A program made the position numbers and the translations under genes. The notes below the pieces were generated by a model. It did no database searches, was not told the DNA's origin, and saw only the letters and a list, made by a program, of their open reading frames with translations. From the NCBI GenBank assembly GCA_001464495.1, contig LNDZ01000026.1, positions 1-64,000 on the forward strand: DNA of 64,000 nt, given 5' to 3'. The DNA comes from Betaproteobacteria bacterium Ga0074130 (GTDB lineage: Bacteria; Pseudomonadota; Gammaproteobacteria; Burkholderiales; Rhodocyclaceae). Below are positions 51,632 through 61,776 of the stretch, piece after piece. Numbering within the stretch: position 1 is the first letter of the stretch; each line of letters opens with the position of its first letter.

Positions 51632-54211
51632 TTACGCAGCCTGATCGGCCTCAGCCACACGCTTGGCGATGTGCGCCAATGCTTCCTCGACTTGATCCAC
51701 CAGCACTAGGCATAGGTCGCCGGCTTCCAGGCGTTCAAGCGCACGGTCAATCGCGACGAACTCGCCACGAATTTCTTCGATATGGCTGGTGCGAGGTGCG
51801 CCCTGAAGTCCTTGCCGCAACAGACCGACCACCTCGCCATCACTGCGGCCACGCTGACAAGCATCTTCGAACAGCATTGCGTCGTCGAAGGCAGCGCCAA
51901 CGATCTGGCCTTGCTTCATGATGTCTTCATCGCGCCGATCACCGGCACCGCTGATCACGATAGAACGACGCTTGGCTGGCATGACGGCGAGCGCCTGCGC
52001 CAGTGCGGCTATAGCGTCCGGATTGTGACCATAATCCGCTACAACCGTAGCACCGCGATAGTTGAACAGATTGAAGCGGCCGGGTGCAGTGTCGCTATCG
52101 GTGACAAAGCTGCCGAGGCCTTCGAGGATGGTTTCCCAGGCAATGCCTAGGGCCCAAGCTGCTGCAATGGAAGCCATTGCATTATCAGTCTGGAAGGGAA
52201 TGCTGCCATTTAGTGTGAGGGGCATTTGTGCCAGTGGCAGATGCATCTCAAACTTGCCTTCGCGCGCGACAATCAAATCGCCATCGCGATAGACAACGCG
52301 ACCCCCTTGCACCATATGCTCGGCCATCAGGGCATTCAGTTCAGCAGCAAAGTAGGTCACGGCACCAGGGCAGACACTTGCCATGCGTGCCGTATGGGCA
52401 TCCGCCGCATTCAGCACCGCCATACCCTTGGGCGAAACGTTACGTACGATCACACTCTTCAATACTGCGAGTTCTTCGACGGTATTGATGTAGTTCAGCC
52501 CGAGGTGGTCGCCCATGCCGATGTTAGTAACAATAGCTACATCGCAGCGGTCAAAGCCCAAACCTTCGCGCAGCATGCCGCCACGCGCAGTTTCAAACAC
52601 GGCGGCATCAACATCCGGGTGCATCAAGACGTTGCGTGCGCTACGCGGGCCACTGCAGTCGCCTGTGTCGGTGCGACGCCCTTGGATATAAACACCATCG
52701 GTATTGGTCATGCCAACGCGTAGACCGCTGGTGGCGATGATGTGTGACGTCAGGCGTACCGTCGTTGTTTTGCCGTTGGTGCCAGTGATGGCTACGACCG
52801 GTATGCGGCCATTTTCTTCGCTGCCGAACATGCTCTCGATGATTGCCTTGCCGACGTCACGGCCTTTGCCGAACGAGGGGTTGAGGTGCATGCGCAGGCC
52901 CGGTGCGGCATTGACCTCAACCACGCCACCATTTTGATCTTCCAGAGGACGCTGCAGGGTTTCCGCCAGCGCATCGATGCCGCAGACGTCGAGGCCAATC
53001 ATCTTTGCCGCCTCCACTGCACGCGCTGCCACGTCAGGATGCACGTCATCTGTTACATCGGTTGCTGTGCCGCCAGTACTGAGATTGGCGTTGTTACGCA
53101 AAATCACGCGAACACCCTTGGCCGGAACAGAGTCCAGTGTCATCTCTTGCTTAGCCAGAATGCCGAGTGCAATTTCATCGAGTGGAATTTTGGTAAGCGA
53201 GGTGGCATGGCCATCGCCACGTTGCGGATCAAGATTGACGATATCCACGAGTTGCTGAACGGTATGTTCACCATCGCCAATCACATTCGGTGGTTCGCGA
53301 CGGGCAGCAGCAACCAGCTTGTCACCGACTACCAGCATGCGGAAGTCATGCCCCGGTAGATAGCGTTCAACCATGATGTTGCGCCGGAAGCTACGCGCGA
53401 AGTCATAACCGGCGACGACTTGCTCCTTGCTGAACAGGTTGACGCTCACGCCCTTGCCTTGATTGCCATCCAGCGGTTTGACGACAACTGGCAGGCCGAC
53501 TTCATTGGCGGCAGCCCAAGCATCCTCCGCGTCGCTGACAGGGCGACCCATCGGAACGGGTACGCCACCTGCATAGAGAAGCCTCTTGGTCAGTTCCTTA
53601 TCTTGGGCGATTGATTCGGCAATCGCGCTACTGCGATCGGTCTCGGCGGCCTGAATGCGGCGCTGCTTGCTGCCCCAGCCAAACTGCACGAGGCTGCCTG
53701 AGGTCAGGCGGCGATAGGGGATGCCACGCAATACAGCGGCATCGACGATGGAGCCGGTCGAGGGGCCGAGGCGTACATCTTCATCCAGCTCGCGCAGTTG
53801 TCCGAGTGCAGCCTTGAGATCGAAAGGCTGGCCATTCAGCGCTGCGTTGATCAGGGTTTCTGCCAGCTTGATGGCAAGCTCACCGACCTCCTCTTCGCTG
53901 TATTCGACCACCACCTGATAGACGCCAGATTCGTTGGTTTGCGTGGTGCGGCTAAAGGTGACCGGGCAGCCGGCTTGGGCTTGCAGCCACAATGCAGCGG
54001 TTTCCAGCACGTGCGCGAGCGAGATGGTTTCATCGAGATGTTGAGGCTCGAACATGCCGATCTCGGGAAAGCGTTCGCGCAGGCGTGATTCAAAACCGGG
54101 CAGGTTGGCAATGGCGCGCTCAACTTCAGGGCAGCTGACAACGGCCTCGACGGAGGTATGACGGCTCCACAGGTTCGGGCCGCGCAGGATACGGGTACGT
54201 GAAATTTCCAT
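51632..54211 (-). CDS. cphA: Cyanophycin synthetase
   Basis: An 859-residue CphA, which adds Asp and then Arg to build cyanophycin, a granule polymer that stores nitrogen and carbon. The order is an N-terminal domain (1-160), an ATP-grasp domain (about 200-460; VVVKPLDGNQGKGVSVNL, EVNAAPGLRMHL) and a Mur-ligase-like domain with the P-loop ITGTNGKTTTVRL and the C-terminal DYGHNPDAIAAL. All ATP sites are intact and the length matches the family. It follows the shorter copy by only 15 bases, so both are made from one transcript. Confidence 0.95.
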   Translation of the reverse strand: MEISRTRILRGPNLWSRHTSVEAVVSCPEVERAIANLPGFESRLRERFPEIGMFEPQHLDETISLAHVLETAALWLQAQAGCPVTFSRTTQTNESGVYQVVVEYSEEEVGELAIKLAETLINAALNGQPFDLKAALGQLRELDEDVRLGPSTGSIVDAAVLRGIPYRRLTSGSLVQFGWGSKQRRIQAAETDRSSAIAESIAQDKELTKRLLYAGGVPVPMGRPVSDAEDAWAAANEVGLPVVVKPLDGNQGKGVSVNLFSKEQVVAGYDFARSFRRNIMVERYLPGHDFRMLVVGDKLVAAARREPPNVIGDGEHTVQQLVDIVNLDPQRGDGHATSLTKIPLDEIALGILAKQEMTLDSVPAKGVRVILRNNANLSTGGTATDVTDDVHPDVAARAVEAAKMIGLDVCGIDALAETLQRPLEDQNGGVVEVNAAPGLRMHLNPSFGKGRDVGKAIIESMFGSEENGRIPVVAITGTNGKTTTVRLTSHIIATSGLRVGMTNTDGVYIQGRRTDTGDCSGPRSARNVLMHPDVDAAVFETARGGMLREGLGFDRCDVAIVTNIGMGDHLGLNYINTVEELAVLKSVIVRNVSPKGMAVLNAADAHTARMASVCPGAVTYFAAELNALMAEHMVQGGRVVYRDGDLIVAREGKFEMHLPLAQMPLTLNGSIPFQTDNAMASIAAAWALGIAWETILEGLGSFVTDSDTAPGRFNLFNYRGATVVADYGHNPDAIAALAQALAVMPAKRRSIVISGAGDRRDEDIMKQGQIVGAAFDDAMLFEDACQRGRSDGEVVGLLRQGLQGAPRTSHIEEIRGEFVAIDRALERLEAGDLCLVLVDQVEEALAHIAKRVAEADQAA

Positions 54212-54226
54212 GATGTCCTCTGACCC

Positions 54227-56386
54227 TTAACCCGGGCTGCCGAAGGTCTGTGCGCCGCTTTTAATCAGCGCATTATCGATATTGAGTGCCCAGGCTGCGG
54301 CAATAGCAGCCAGCACATTCGCGGTTTCTTCACTGCGCTCGGCGATTAACGGAATGGTGCTGAGCTCGGTGAGGCTCTTCTCGTCGCCACTCTTGGCCAG
54401 CACAACGTGGCCGGCGCGCACAAATACGGCGCGACCACCCTTGGCACGATGTTCGCGGATCACCTCGCTGTCAGCATTGGTGCCGAAGAAAATGACTTCG
54501 CCATCGCACAGATCAGCCATACCCGCAACCTTTTCATCATCAGCATTCAGCACGCCAGTACCACTCGGCAGTACCACGTCGATCTGTGTGCGTAGCACGG
54601 TGAACATCTGGTCTTGATCGTGGATGTGATACTGCGACAGCGCACTGTCGTATTCAAGATTGGTCACAACGCCGACATCGCAGCGGTCATAAGCCAGACC
54701 TTCAGAGAGGATGCTGGCGGGGCCCTGTTCGATGACGGCGGCGGTGACTGAACGATTCAGCAGAATCCGTTCGCCACCCGCCCAGTTGGCACCATCATTG
54801 GTTTGCAGTTGGCGGCGATTCACATACACACCCTTGCTGCAGGCCAGTCCAACATACTTGCCGGACAGGCGGAGGAGGCGGGCAATGAGACCGGCTACGC
54901 GCGTCTTACCATGGCTGCCGCTGACGCCGACAACGGGAATGCGGCCGTTGGCAGTCTTGGGGAACAGGCTTTCGACAATGGCCTCGCCCACCGGTTGTGC
55001 TTCGCCAATCGCCGGCTTGAGGTGCATGAGCAGGCTGGGGCCCGCATTGACCTCGACGATGGCGCCACCTTGTTCTTCAAGCGGCAGCGAAATATTCTCG
55101 GTAACGATATCCACACCCGCAATATCCAGCCCGACGATCTTGGCAGCAAGCACCGCTGTTGCAGCGTTACGCGGATGGACGAGATGGGTGATGTCAGTGG
55201 TGTGATTGCCATTGCGCAGGACCACCACGCGGATATCTGCGGCTGGCACGGATTCTGGCGTGTAGCCTTGGCGCTCGAGCTGCAGCAGGATTTGCGGCTT
55301 GTCGATTTCGATCGGCTCAAGCGGCTGTTCGCCAGCCTTGCCGCGACGCGGATCGCTGTTCAGTTGCTTGTCCACCAGTGCGCGCAGTGTCGAGCTGCCG
55401 TCGCCCGTGACAACCGCCTCTTCACCGCGTGCCGCTGCAACAAGCTTGCCGCCAATCACCAGCAGTCGATGTTCGACACCTTTGATGAACTTTTCGACAA
55501 TAACTTCGCTGCCTTCTGCGGCGGCGATCTTGTAGGCGGCTTCGATTTCTGCTTGGGTCGAGAGATCGGTTGATACGCCCCGGCCACGGTTGCCATCGGA
55601 GGGTTTTACGACCACAGGGACGCCGATGTCTTGAGCAGCATCCCACGCTTCGCTGGGGCTTTCGACCACTTGACCTTCAGGGGTGGGTACACCGCAATAA
55701 CCGAGCAGACGCTTGGTCAAGTCTTTTTCGCTGGCGATGCCCTCGGCAATTGCGCTGGTGCAATCGGTTTCAGCCGTCCAAATGCGGCGCTGGGCAGCGC
55801 CATAGCCCAGCTGCACCAGATTGCCGTTTTCTAGCAGGCGAATATGCGGAATCTTGCGCTTGGTCGCTGCAGTGACGATGCATTGCGTGCTCGGCCCAAG
55901 GCACAGGTTTTCAACCATCTCAGCCAGTTCGGCAACGGCGCCGGGGACATCGAAGGGCTTGTCTTCCATCGCCGCAAGCACAAGCTCACGCGAGATTTGT
56001 AGCGCGCGGCGACCAATGCGCTCGTGTGTGGTGTTGAACACGACCTTGTAGAGGCTGCGGCGGGTAACTTCGCGCGCCTTGCCGAAGCTCACCTTCATGC
56101 CGGCCAGATTCTGCAGCTCGATGGTGATGTGTTCGAGAATGTGGCCTGGCCAGGTGCCTTCATGCAGACGCATGACAAAGCCGCCGTGCACGCCGGGGCT
56201 GCAGGTGTGCGCCATCAGGCTGGGCAGCCAAGCGACAAGACGTTCGGGAAAGCCGGGGATGAGGTTGGAAGGAAAATCTTCCAAGTCGTGAATATCGACA
56301 ACAGCTTCGATAATCGGGGTGTAGGTCCACATGCTTGGACCGCGCAGATAACGGACTTCCAGAATCTCGATGTCTTTTTTGCTCAT
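54227..56386 (-). CDS. Second, shorter cyanophycin synthetase (CphA' type)
   Basis: A 719-residue relative of CphA. The N-terminal (1-165) and ATP-grasp (about 210-470; VVVKPSDGNRGRGVSTDL, EVNAGPSLLMHL) domains are complete, and the Mur-ligase core has the nucleotide loop GVSGSHGKTRVAG. The protein ends shortly after AAIAAAWALNIDNALIKSG, where the long copy continues for another ~150 residues, so it lacks the C-terminal Mur-ligase subdomain with DYGHNPDA. Paired long and short copies occur together in Cupriavidus-like betaproteobacteria (from memory). It may add only one of the two amino acids, or pair with the long copy. Confidence 0.9.
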   Translation of the reverse strand: MSKKDIEILEVRYLRGPSMWTYTPIIEAVVDIHDLEDFPSNLIPGFPERLVAWLPSLMAHTCSPGVHGGFVMRLHEGTWPGHILEHITIELQNLAGMKVSFGKAREVTRRSLYKVVFNTTHERIGRRALQISRELVLAAMEDKPFDVPGAVAELAEMVENLCLGPSTQCIVTAATKRKIPHIRLLENGNLVQLGYGAAQRRIWTAETDCTSAIAEGIASEKDLTKRLLGYCGVPTPEGQVVESPSEAWDAAQDIGVPVVVKPSDGNRGRGVSTDLSTQAEIEAAYKIAAAEGSEVIVEKFIKGVEHRLLVIGGKLVAAARGEEAVVTGDGSSTLRALVDKQLNSDPRRGKAGEQPLEPIEIDKPQILLQLERQGYTPESVPAADIRVVVLRNGNHTTDITHLVHPRNAATAVLAAKIVGLDIAGVDIVTENISLPLEEQGGAIVEVNAGPSLLMHLKPAIGEAQPVGEAIVESLFPKTANGRIPVVGVSGSHGKTRVAGLIARLLRLSGKYVGLACSKGVYVNRRQLQTNDGANWAGGERILLNRSVTAAVIEQGPASILSEGLAYDRCDVGVVTNLEYDSALSQYHIHDQDQMFTVLRTQIDVVLPSGTGVLNADDEKVAGMADLCDGEVIFFGTNADSEVIREHRAKGGRAVFVRAGHVVLAKSGDEKSLTELSTIPLIAERSEETANVLAAIAAAWALNIDNALIKSGAQTFGSPG

Positions 56387-56476
56387 AAATCAGCCCGGAG
56401 GCCCAAGAGTAGATATGGATTGTTCGATTTTTACAGATTAACGCGCAGTCTGCTGCTTTGGTTTACCTAGCGCCTT

Positions 56477-56947
56477 CTACAGGAAGCGCTCCAGCAGCTT
56501 GCGGCTATGCCGATCCAGCGCCTTTCGGTCGGCAATCAGATAGAGAATGCCATGGTTGTCGGCGATCAACAGGCCATTATTGGGTAGGCGACGGATGTCT
56601 TCTTCGCCTTTCAAAACAAAGGCTGTCGTGCCGCGATTGGTGGTCACCGACCATGTGCTAGGGGTGGCAAAGCTGCTGACGCTATTGAGACGACTAATCT
56701 CCGGCATGAACTCGCGCCCGGTCAGCTCGCTGTCAATCAATGCGCGCTGATCGGGGTTAAGTTCATCCAGCGTGTCGACCCACACAATCTCATGCCCATC
56801 CTGACTCATCAGGGCTAAGCCTTCATTCGGTGCGGCCAGCGGGAAGGCGCGTACTGGTGTGATATTGGCATGCACGGACCCGTCGGCCAGTGTGCAGACC
56901 AGACGCCCGCTGCGATTACGTGCGAGGGTGAACTCGATCTTACTCAT
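56477..56947 (-). CDS. DUF1854 protein associated with cyanophycin metabolism
   Basis: A 156-residue cytoplasmic protein with the DUF1854 pattern: LVCTLADGSVHANITPVRAFPLAAP, GHEIVWVDTLDELNP, EFMPEISRLNSVSSFATPSTWSV and a C-terminal DRKALDRHSRKLLERFL (quoted in parts). The family is found beside cphA genes and one ABC transporter, as here. Its first bases overlap the transporter gene by eight bases, indicating coupling. Biochemical role unknown; a regulatory or granule-binding role would fit. Confidence 0.85.
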   Translation of the reverse strand: MSKIEFTLARNRSGRLVCTLADGSVHANITPVRAFPLAAPNEGLALMSQDGHEIVWVDTLDELNPDQRALIDSELTGREFMPEISRLNSVSSFATPSTWSVTTNRGTTAFVLKGEEDIRRLPNNGLLIADNHGILYLIADRKALDRHSRKLLERFL

Positions 56948-59213
56948 TGTCGCCTTCCGATACGATTTCAGCGTTGTTACGCTGTTGGGCCTGATAGAGG
57001 CGGTAGTAATGGCCTTCGCGTGCCATCAAGTCATCGTGATTGCCGATTTCGACAATCTGGCCGCGATCCATGACCACAAGGCGGTCTGCCTTGCGCAGTG
57101 TGGACAGGCGGTGGGCGATGGCGATGGTGGTGCGACCTAGTACGAGGTTGTCGAGCGCCTTTTGGATTTCCTTTTCCGTCTCGGTATCCACGGCCGAGGT
57201 GGCTTCATCCAAGATCAGGATGCGCGGGTTGATCAGGAGCGCACGCGCAATCGAGATGCGCTGGCGCTCACCGCCTGAGAGGCCTTGGCCGCGCTCGCCC
57301 ACCAGCGAGTCATAGCCTTGCGGCAGACGCAGAATGAACTCGTGGGCATGAGCGGCACGCGCGGCCGCAATGATCTCTGCCCGTGTGGCTTCAGGTTTGC
57401 CATAGGCGATGTTCTCGGCAATGGTGCCGAAGAACAGGAAGGGCTCCTGCAAGACAAGGCCGATATGGCGGCGATAGTCGGCAATTGCGATGGAGCGGAT
57501 ATCCACGCCATCAATCCGTACCGAACCTTGCGTGACATCGTAGAAGCGGCAGATCAGGTTAACCAGCGTGCTCTTTCCCGAGCCGCTGTGGCCCACCAGG
57601 CCAATCATCTCGCCAGGCTGGATGTCGAGATCCAGATTGCGGATGACGGAGCGGTTGCCGTAGCGGAAGCCCACGTCGTGCATCGAAATCTGCCCGGTCA
57701 CCTGCGGCATGGGGCGCGGATTGACAGGCTGCGGCACGCTGGATACATGGTCGAGAATGTCGAAGATGCGCTTGGTGGCAGCCGCAGCGCGTTGGGTCGC
57801 GGAGACGATGCGGCTCATTGAATCGAGACGCGTGTAGAAGCGACCGATATAAGCGAGGAAGGCGGTGAGCACACCTACGGTGCTGTTGTTGTGGGCGATT
57901 TGCCAGATGCCGAATACCCATACGACGAGCAGACCGATTTCTGTCAGTAGCGTCACGGTCGGGGAGAACACCGACCACGTCTTGTTGAGGCGGTCGTTCA
58001 TGGCCAGGTTGCGCTGGTTGGCTTCGCGGAAGCGCTCGGCTTCGCGCTTCTCTTGGGCAAACGCTTTAACCACGCGAATGCCGGGGATGGTGTCGGCCAA
58101 CACATTGGTGACTTCGGCCCAGACGCGGTCAATGCGTTCGAAACCGGTACGGAGTTTTTCACGCACAAAGTGAATCAGCCAGGCAATGAAAGGCAGGGGC
58201 AGTAATGTCACCAGTGCCAGCCACGGGTTGATCGAGAACAGGATCACCGCGGTCATGGTGATCATCAGCACATCGGTGGCGAAATTAAGCAAATCAAGCG
58301 AAAGGAAGACGTTGATACGGTCGGTCTCGTTGCCGAGACGTGCAATCAGATCCCCCGTCCGTTTGCCACCAAAGTACTCAAGCGACAGGCCCATTAGGTG
58401 GTCGTAAGTGGTGGTGCGCAAGTCACGGCCAATGCGTTCCGAGACCAAGGCAAGGATATACGTCCGAATCCAGCCCAGTACCCAAGCAAGCAAAGCGGCA
58501 ACCGTTAATCCACCCAGATACATCCCAACCAGCGGCCAGTCGATAGGTTTGCCGTTCTGGAAGGGGATCAGCACCTCGTCCATTAGCGGCATGGTCAGAT
58601 AGGGCGGCACCAGCGTGGCGCCAGTGGATGCCAGTGTCAGCAGAAAGCCGGTCAGCAGCTGCCAGCGATAAGGGCGCGCGAAGCGCCACAGGCGGAACAA
58701 GGTCCATGTCGACGGCGGGGTGTGCAGCTCCCGGGTGCAGATCGGACACTCTTCCTGACCAGGCTCAAGCAGCGCTTTGCAGGTCGGGCAGGCAACAAAC
58801 TCCTCGGTTTCCGGCGGTAGGCCGGTCGCAATGGCATCAACTTGCTTGTCGAATTTTTCGATCAGGCGCAGGGCCGCCACGTTGTGCTCAAGCGTGTAAC
58901 GCCAGCTGGCCAGCAGCACGGGTTCGTCTTCCTGGGCAATCAGCTCCAGCGTGGCAACGCCGGCATGGTCGTGATGTTGCAGGCGCAGTCCGGTACGTAG
59001 CTCCCAGCTCTTCCAGACGCCCTGGCTGCCTGCCTCACAGGCGAGTAGCCGGTTTTCGCTCAGCAGCAGCAAGCCTTGCTGAAAGTGCAGTCTGTGATCG
59101 AGATCGAGTTCCAGCGAGGCTAGGATGGCTTCGCCGGCGGAAATGTGGGCGGCGACTTCGGTTTGCCAGCGATCCGGGAGGGTGAGGATGCTGCTGGGGG
59201 AGGCGCTGATCAT
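56940..59213 (-). CDS. ABC exporter-type protein of the cyanophycin cluster, with N-terminal zinc ribbon
   Basis: A 757-residue half-transporter. A ~165-residue N-terminal domain ends in CPTCKALLEPGQEECPIC, a four-cysteine zinc-ribbon-like element (Cys142, 145, 156, 159). The ABC transmembrane domain of six helices follows (about 175-460), and then the nucleotide-binding domain with Walker A GHSGSGKST, signature LSGGERQR and Walker B ILILDEATSAVD. ABC proteins of this build are annotated as cyanophycin-metabolism-associated. The transported substance is not known; dipeptides or polymer fragments are possible. First gene of the four-gene operon, divergent from aroC with a 190-base gap. Confidence 0.9.
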   Translation of the reverse strand: MISASPSSILTLPDRWQTEVAAHISAGEAILASLELDLDHRLHFQQGLLLLSENRLLACEAGSQGVWKSWELRTGLRLQHHDHAGVATLELIAQEDEPVLLASWRYTLEHNVAALRLIEKFDKQVDAIATGLPPETEEFVACPTCKALLEPGQEECPICTRELHTPPSTWTLFRLWRFARPYRWQLLTGFLLTLASTGATLVPPYLTMPLMDEVLIPFQNGKPIDWPLVGMYLGGLTVAALLAWVLGWIRTYILALVSERIGRDLRTTTYDHLMGLSLEYFGGKRTGDLIARLGNETDRINVFLSLDLLNFATDVLMITMTAVILFSINPWLALVTLLPLPFIAWLIHFVREKLRTGFERIDRVWAEVTNVLADTIPGIRVVKAFAQEKREAERFREANQRNLAMNDRLNKTWSVFSPTVTLLTEIGLLVVWVFGIWQIAHNNSTVGVLTAFLAYIGRFYTRLDSMSRIVSATQRAAAATKRIFDILDHVSSVPQPVNPRPMPQVTGQISMHDVGFRYGNRSVIRNLDLDIQPGEMIGLVGHSGSGKSTLVNLICRFYDVTQGSVRIDGVDIRSIAIADYRRHIGLVLQEPFLFFGTIAENIAYGKPEATRAEIIAAARAAHAHEFILRLPQGYDSLVGERGQGLSGGERQRISIARALLINPRILILDEATSAVDTETEKEIQKALDNLVLGRTTIAIAHRLSTLRKADRLVVMDRGQIVEIGNHDDLMAREGHYYRLYQAQQRNNAEIVSEGDNE

Positions 59214-59405
59214 GGAGGCAGGATAGTGTGTGACTCGGAATGAGATGTCTGGTGTTTAGGTGCCAGCTCGGTTGGCAAGTATACCGCCCGGCCGCAAACG
59301 AAAGCGGCCTGCATTTGGGTGCATGAAGGCCGCGTGATAAAATCAACGCATTAAGACGGCTTTAGGTTTACCTGGGCTGCAAATAATCCCTTTGATGAGG
59401 TCTGC

Positions 59406-60509
59406 ATGTCCGGCAACACTTTCGGCAAGCTGTTTTGCGTCACGTCCTTTGGCGAATCGCATGGTCCAGCCATTGGCTGCGTCGTCGACGGTTGCCCGCC
59501 CGGACTGGAGATCACTGTCGAGGAAGTCCAGCTTGAGCTGGATCGTCGTAAGCCAGGTACGTCGCGCCATGTGACCCAGCGCCGTGAGCCGGATGAGGTT
59601 GAAATCCTCTCTGGCGTGTTTGAAGGCAAGACCACGGGTACCCCAATTGCACTGCTGATCCGGAACCAAGATCAGCGCAGCAAGGACTACGGCAACATCG
59701 CCCAGACCTTCCGTCCAGGCCATGCCGACTACGTTTACACACAGAAATACGGCTTCCGCGACCATCGCGGGGGCGGCCGTTCTTCGGCGCGCGAGACGGC
59801 AGTGCGCGTTGCGGCGGGGGCCATCGCCAAGAAGTGGCTGAAGCAGCAGTTTGGCATCGAGATTCGCGGCTACATGAGCCAGCTCGGCGAAGTCGAGATT
59901 CCTTTCGTCAGCTGGAACGATATTCCGGACAACCCTTTCTTCGCGCCGAACGCCGCCATGGTGGATCAGCTTGAGGAGTACATGGACAAGCTCCGCAAGT
60001 CGGGCGAATCCGTGGGAGCCAAGATCACGGCTGTGGCTACCGACGTGCCGGTGGGCTGGGGCGATCCCGTTTATGACCGTCTCGACGCGGTGCTGGCCTA
60101 TGCGATGATGGGTATCAACGCCGTCAAGGGAGTGGAGATTGGTGCAGGCTTTGCGTCGGTAGCGCAAAAGGGCACCGAGCATGGCGACGAAATGACGCCT
60201 GAAGGCTTCCTGACCAACAACGCTGGTGGCGTGCTGGGTGGCATTTCGACCGGGCAGGACATCGTTGTGAATATCGCGATTAAGCCAACCTCCAGTATCC
60301 GCTTGCCACGCAAGACCATTGATCTCGAGGGTAATCCCGCGATTGTTGAAACCCACGGCCGCCATGATCCTTGTGTGGGCATCCGTGCAACGCCGATTGC
60401 CGAAGCCATGCTGGCACTGACGTTGATTGATGCAGCTATGCATCACCGTGCGCAGTGTGGTGACGTCGTCTGCAAGACGCCTAAGATTCCGGGCAAGGTT
60501 CGGGGTTAA
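59406..60509 (+). CDS. aroC: Chorismate synthase
   Basis: A 367-residue AroC, which removes phosphate from EPSP to form chorismate, using reduced FMN, at the end of the shikimate pathway. The signatures [18 protein letters not shown] and the later [24 protein letters not shown] (in parts) are present, as is the C-terminal [16 protein letters not shown]. Length is normal. Its intrinsic terminator appears to be the hairpin inside the start of the next gene. Confidence 0.97.
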   Translation: MSGNTFGKLFCVTSFGESHGPAIGCVVDGCPPGLEITVEEVQLELDRRKPGTSRHVTQRREPDEVEILSGVFEGKTTGTPIALLIRNQDQRSKDYGNIAQTFRPGHADYVYTQKYGFRDHRGGGRSSARETAVRVAAGAIAKKWLKQQFGIEIRGYMSQLGEVEIPFVSWNDIPDNPFFAPNAAMVDQLEEYMDKLRKSGESVGAKITAVATDVPVGWGDPVYDRLDAVLAYAMMGINAVKGVEIGAGFASVAQKGTEHGDEMTPEGFLTNNAGGVLGGISTGQDIVVNIAIKPTSSIRLPRKTIDLEGNPAIVETHGRHDPCVGIRATPIAEAMLALTLIDAAMHHRAQCGDVVCKTPKIPGKVRG

Positions 60510-60516
60510 GGTTTCT

Positions 60517-61680
60517 GTGACGCCAGCCGAAAAGCCGCCTTACTGGCGGCTTTCTTCTTTTTACTTCTTCTATTTCGCCTTCATCGGCGCGTACAACTCA
60601 TATTTTGGGTTGTATCTGCAGTCACTCGAGTTTTCCGCGCTAATGATTGGCATCGTGATCTCAATGATGCAGATCATGCGCATCTTCGCGCCCTACCTAT
60701 GGGGCTCTTTGGCTGATCGTTGGGGGCGTCGTACGCCCCTGATTCGCCTATCAGTAGCCATGGGGTTTTTGTGTTTCATGCCTTTGTTTTTTATTGAGCG
60801 ATTCGCGCCCATGTTGGCCGTGATTGCCGTGCTGGCCTTGTTTTGGAGTGCCGCGCTGCCCTTGGCCGAGTCACTGACACTGGAGCATTTGCGTACGCAG
60901 CCAGAGCGTTATGGTCGTATTCGATTGTGGGGCTCTTTGGGTTTTATTGTAGTTGTCGCCACGGTTGGCGGCCTGCTTGACCATTCGCCAACCGTGGCCG
61001 TGTTATGGAGTTGTGGGCTCCTCTTGGCCTGTACTGCTGTGGCCGCATTGTTCATGCCGGAAACGCAGGTGTCGCATATGGTCCAGCCAGCAGCACCTTT
61101 GCTGCCTTTGCTCAAGCGGCCGGAGGTAGTGTGTGTCCTGGCGGCCTGCTTTTTCATGTCGGTGGCACATGGCCCGTTGTATGTTTTCTATTCAATCCAC
61201 TTGGTTGATCATGGTTACAGTAAGACGGTCGTAGGACTGCTCTGGGCGCTGGGGGTGGTGGCTGAAATTGTGGTCTTCATCTACATGCCACAAATCCTGC
61301 GCCGCTGGTCCTTGCGCGGGCTGTTCCTGTTTAGCTTTGCTGCGGCTGGTCTGCGTTTCCTGCTGATTGCTTGGGGTGTGGAGTCGCTGTCGCTGGTGCT
61401 GTTTGCGCAAGTGCTACATGGGGCGACCTTTGGGGTGTGCCATGCCACCGCGATGTCGGCGCTGAGTCGCTGGTTTGGTCCGCGCCATCAGGGGCGCGTA
61501 CAGGGGTTGTACGGTAGCGTCTCTTTCGGTGCTGGTGGTCTGATCGGTTCTTTGATTAGCAGCTGGCTGTGGCAACCTATTGGCGCCAGCTGGGTTTATA
61601 GCTTCGCTGCGCTGGCGGGTGTGTGTGGATTGTTGTTGATTTTCATTGGCCTGCCCAAAGATTGTGCCGATAAGCCGTAG
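60517..61680 (+). CDS. MFS transporter, HcaT/PPP-like
   Basis: A 387-residue twelve-helix major facilitator. The GTG at 60517, seven bases after aroC, is chosen because the next residues (VTPAEKPPYWRLSSFYFFYF) match the family start; frames reaching back to 60427 overlap aroC. DRWGRRTPL is the MFS loop 2-3 motif. Relatives in the MFS_1-like family move aromatic acids or are uncharacterised; substrate unknown. A strong terminator-like hairpin lies inside codons 5-14, so expression probably depends on read-through or on a promoter within aroC. Confidence 0.85.
   Translation: MTPAEKPPYWRLSSFYFFYFAFIGAYNSYFGLYLQSLEFSALMIGIVISMMQIMRIFAPYLWGSLADRWGRRTPLIRLSVAMGFLCFMPLFFIERFAPMLAVIAVLALFWSAALPLAESLTLEHLRTQPERYGRIRLWGSLGFIVVVATVGGLLDHSPTVAVLWSCGLLLACTAVAALFMPETQVSHMVQPAAPLLPLLKRPEVVCVLAACFFMSVAHGPLYVFYSIHLVDHGYSKTVVGLLWALGVVAEIVVFIYMPQILRRWSLRGLFLFSFAAAGLRFLLIAWGVESLSLVLFAQVLHGATFGVCHATAMSALSRWFGPRHQGRVQGLYGSVSFGAGGLIGSLISSWLWQPIGASWVYSFAALAGVCGLLLIFIGLPKDCADKP
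60531..60553 (+). terminator. Terminator-like hairpin within the first codons of the MFS gene
   Basis: AAAGCCGCC (60531-60539) pairs with GGCGGCTTT (60545-60553) around TTACT and is followed by CTTCTTTTTACTTC, a nearly perfect intrinsic terminator for aroC. At the same time it encodes the conserved residues KPPYWRLSSF of the MFS protein. Confidence 0.7.
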
Positions 61681-61776
61681 AACTGCGCCGAATCAAGGCT
61701 TTGGATCGCCGGCGCCGGTTGGTCTGTGACATAATCTAGGGTTCCCGCAAGCCATTTTCTGATCACCGGAATAGCC

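Noticed and set aside
59343..60446. 367-residue minus-strand frame opposite aroC
   Set aside because: Mirror frame of a strongly coded gene; aroC motifs on the plus strand are decisive.
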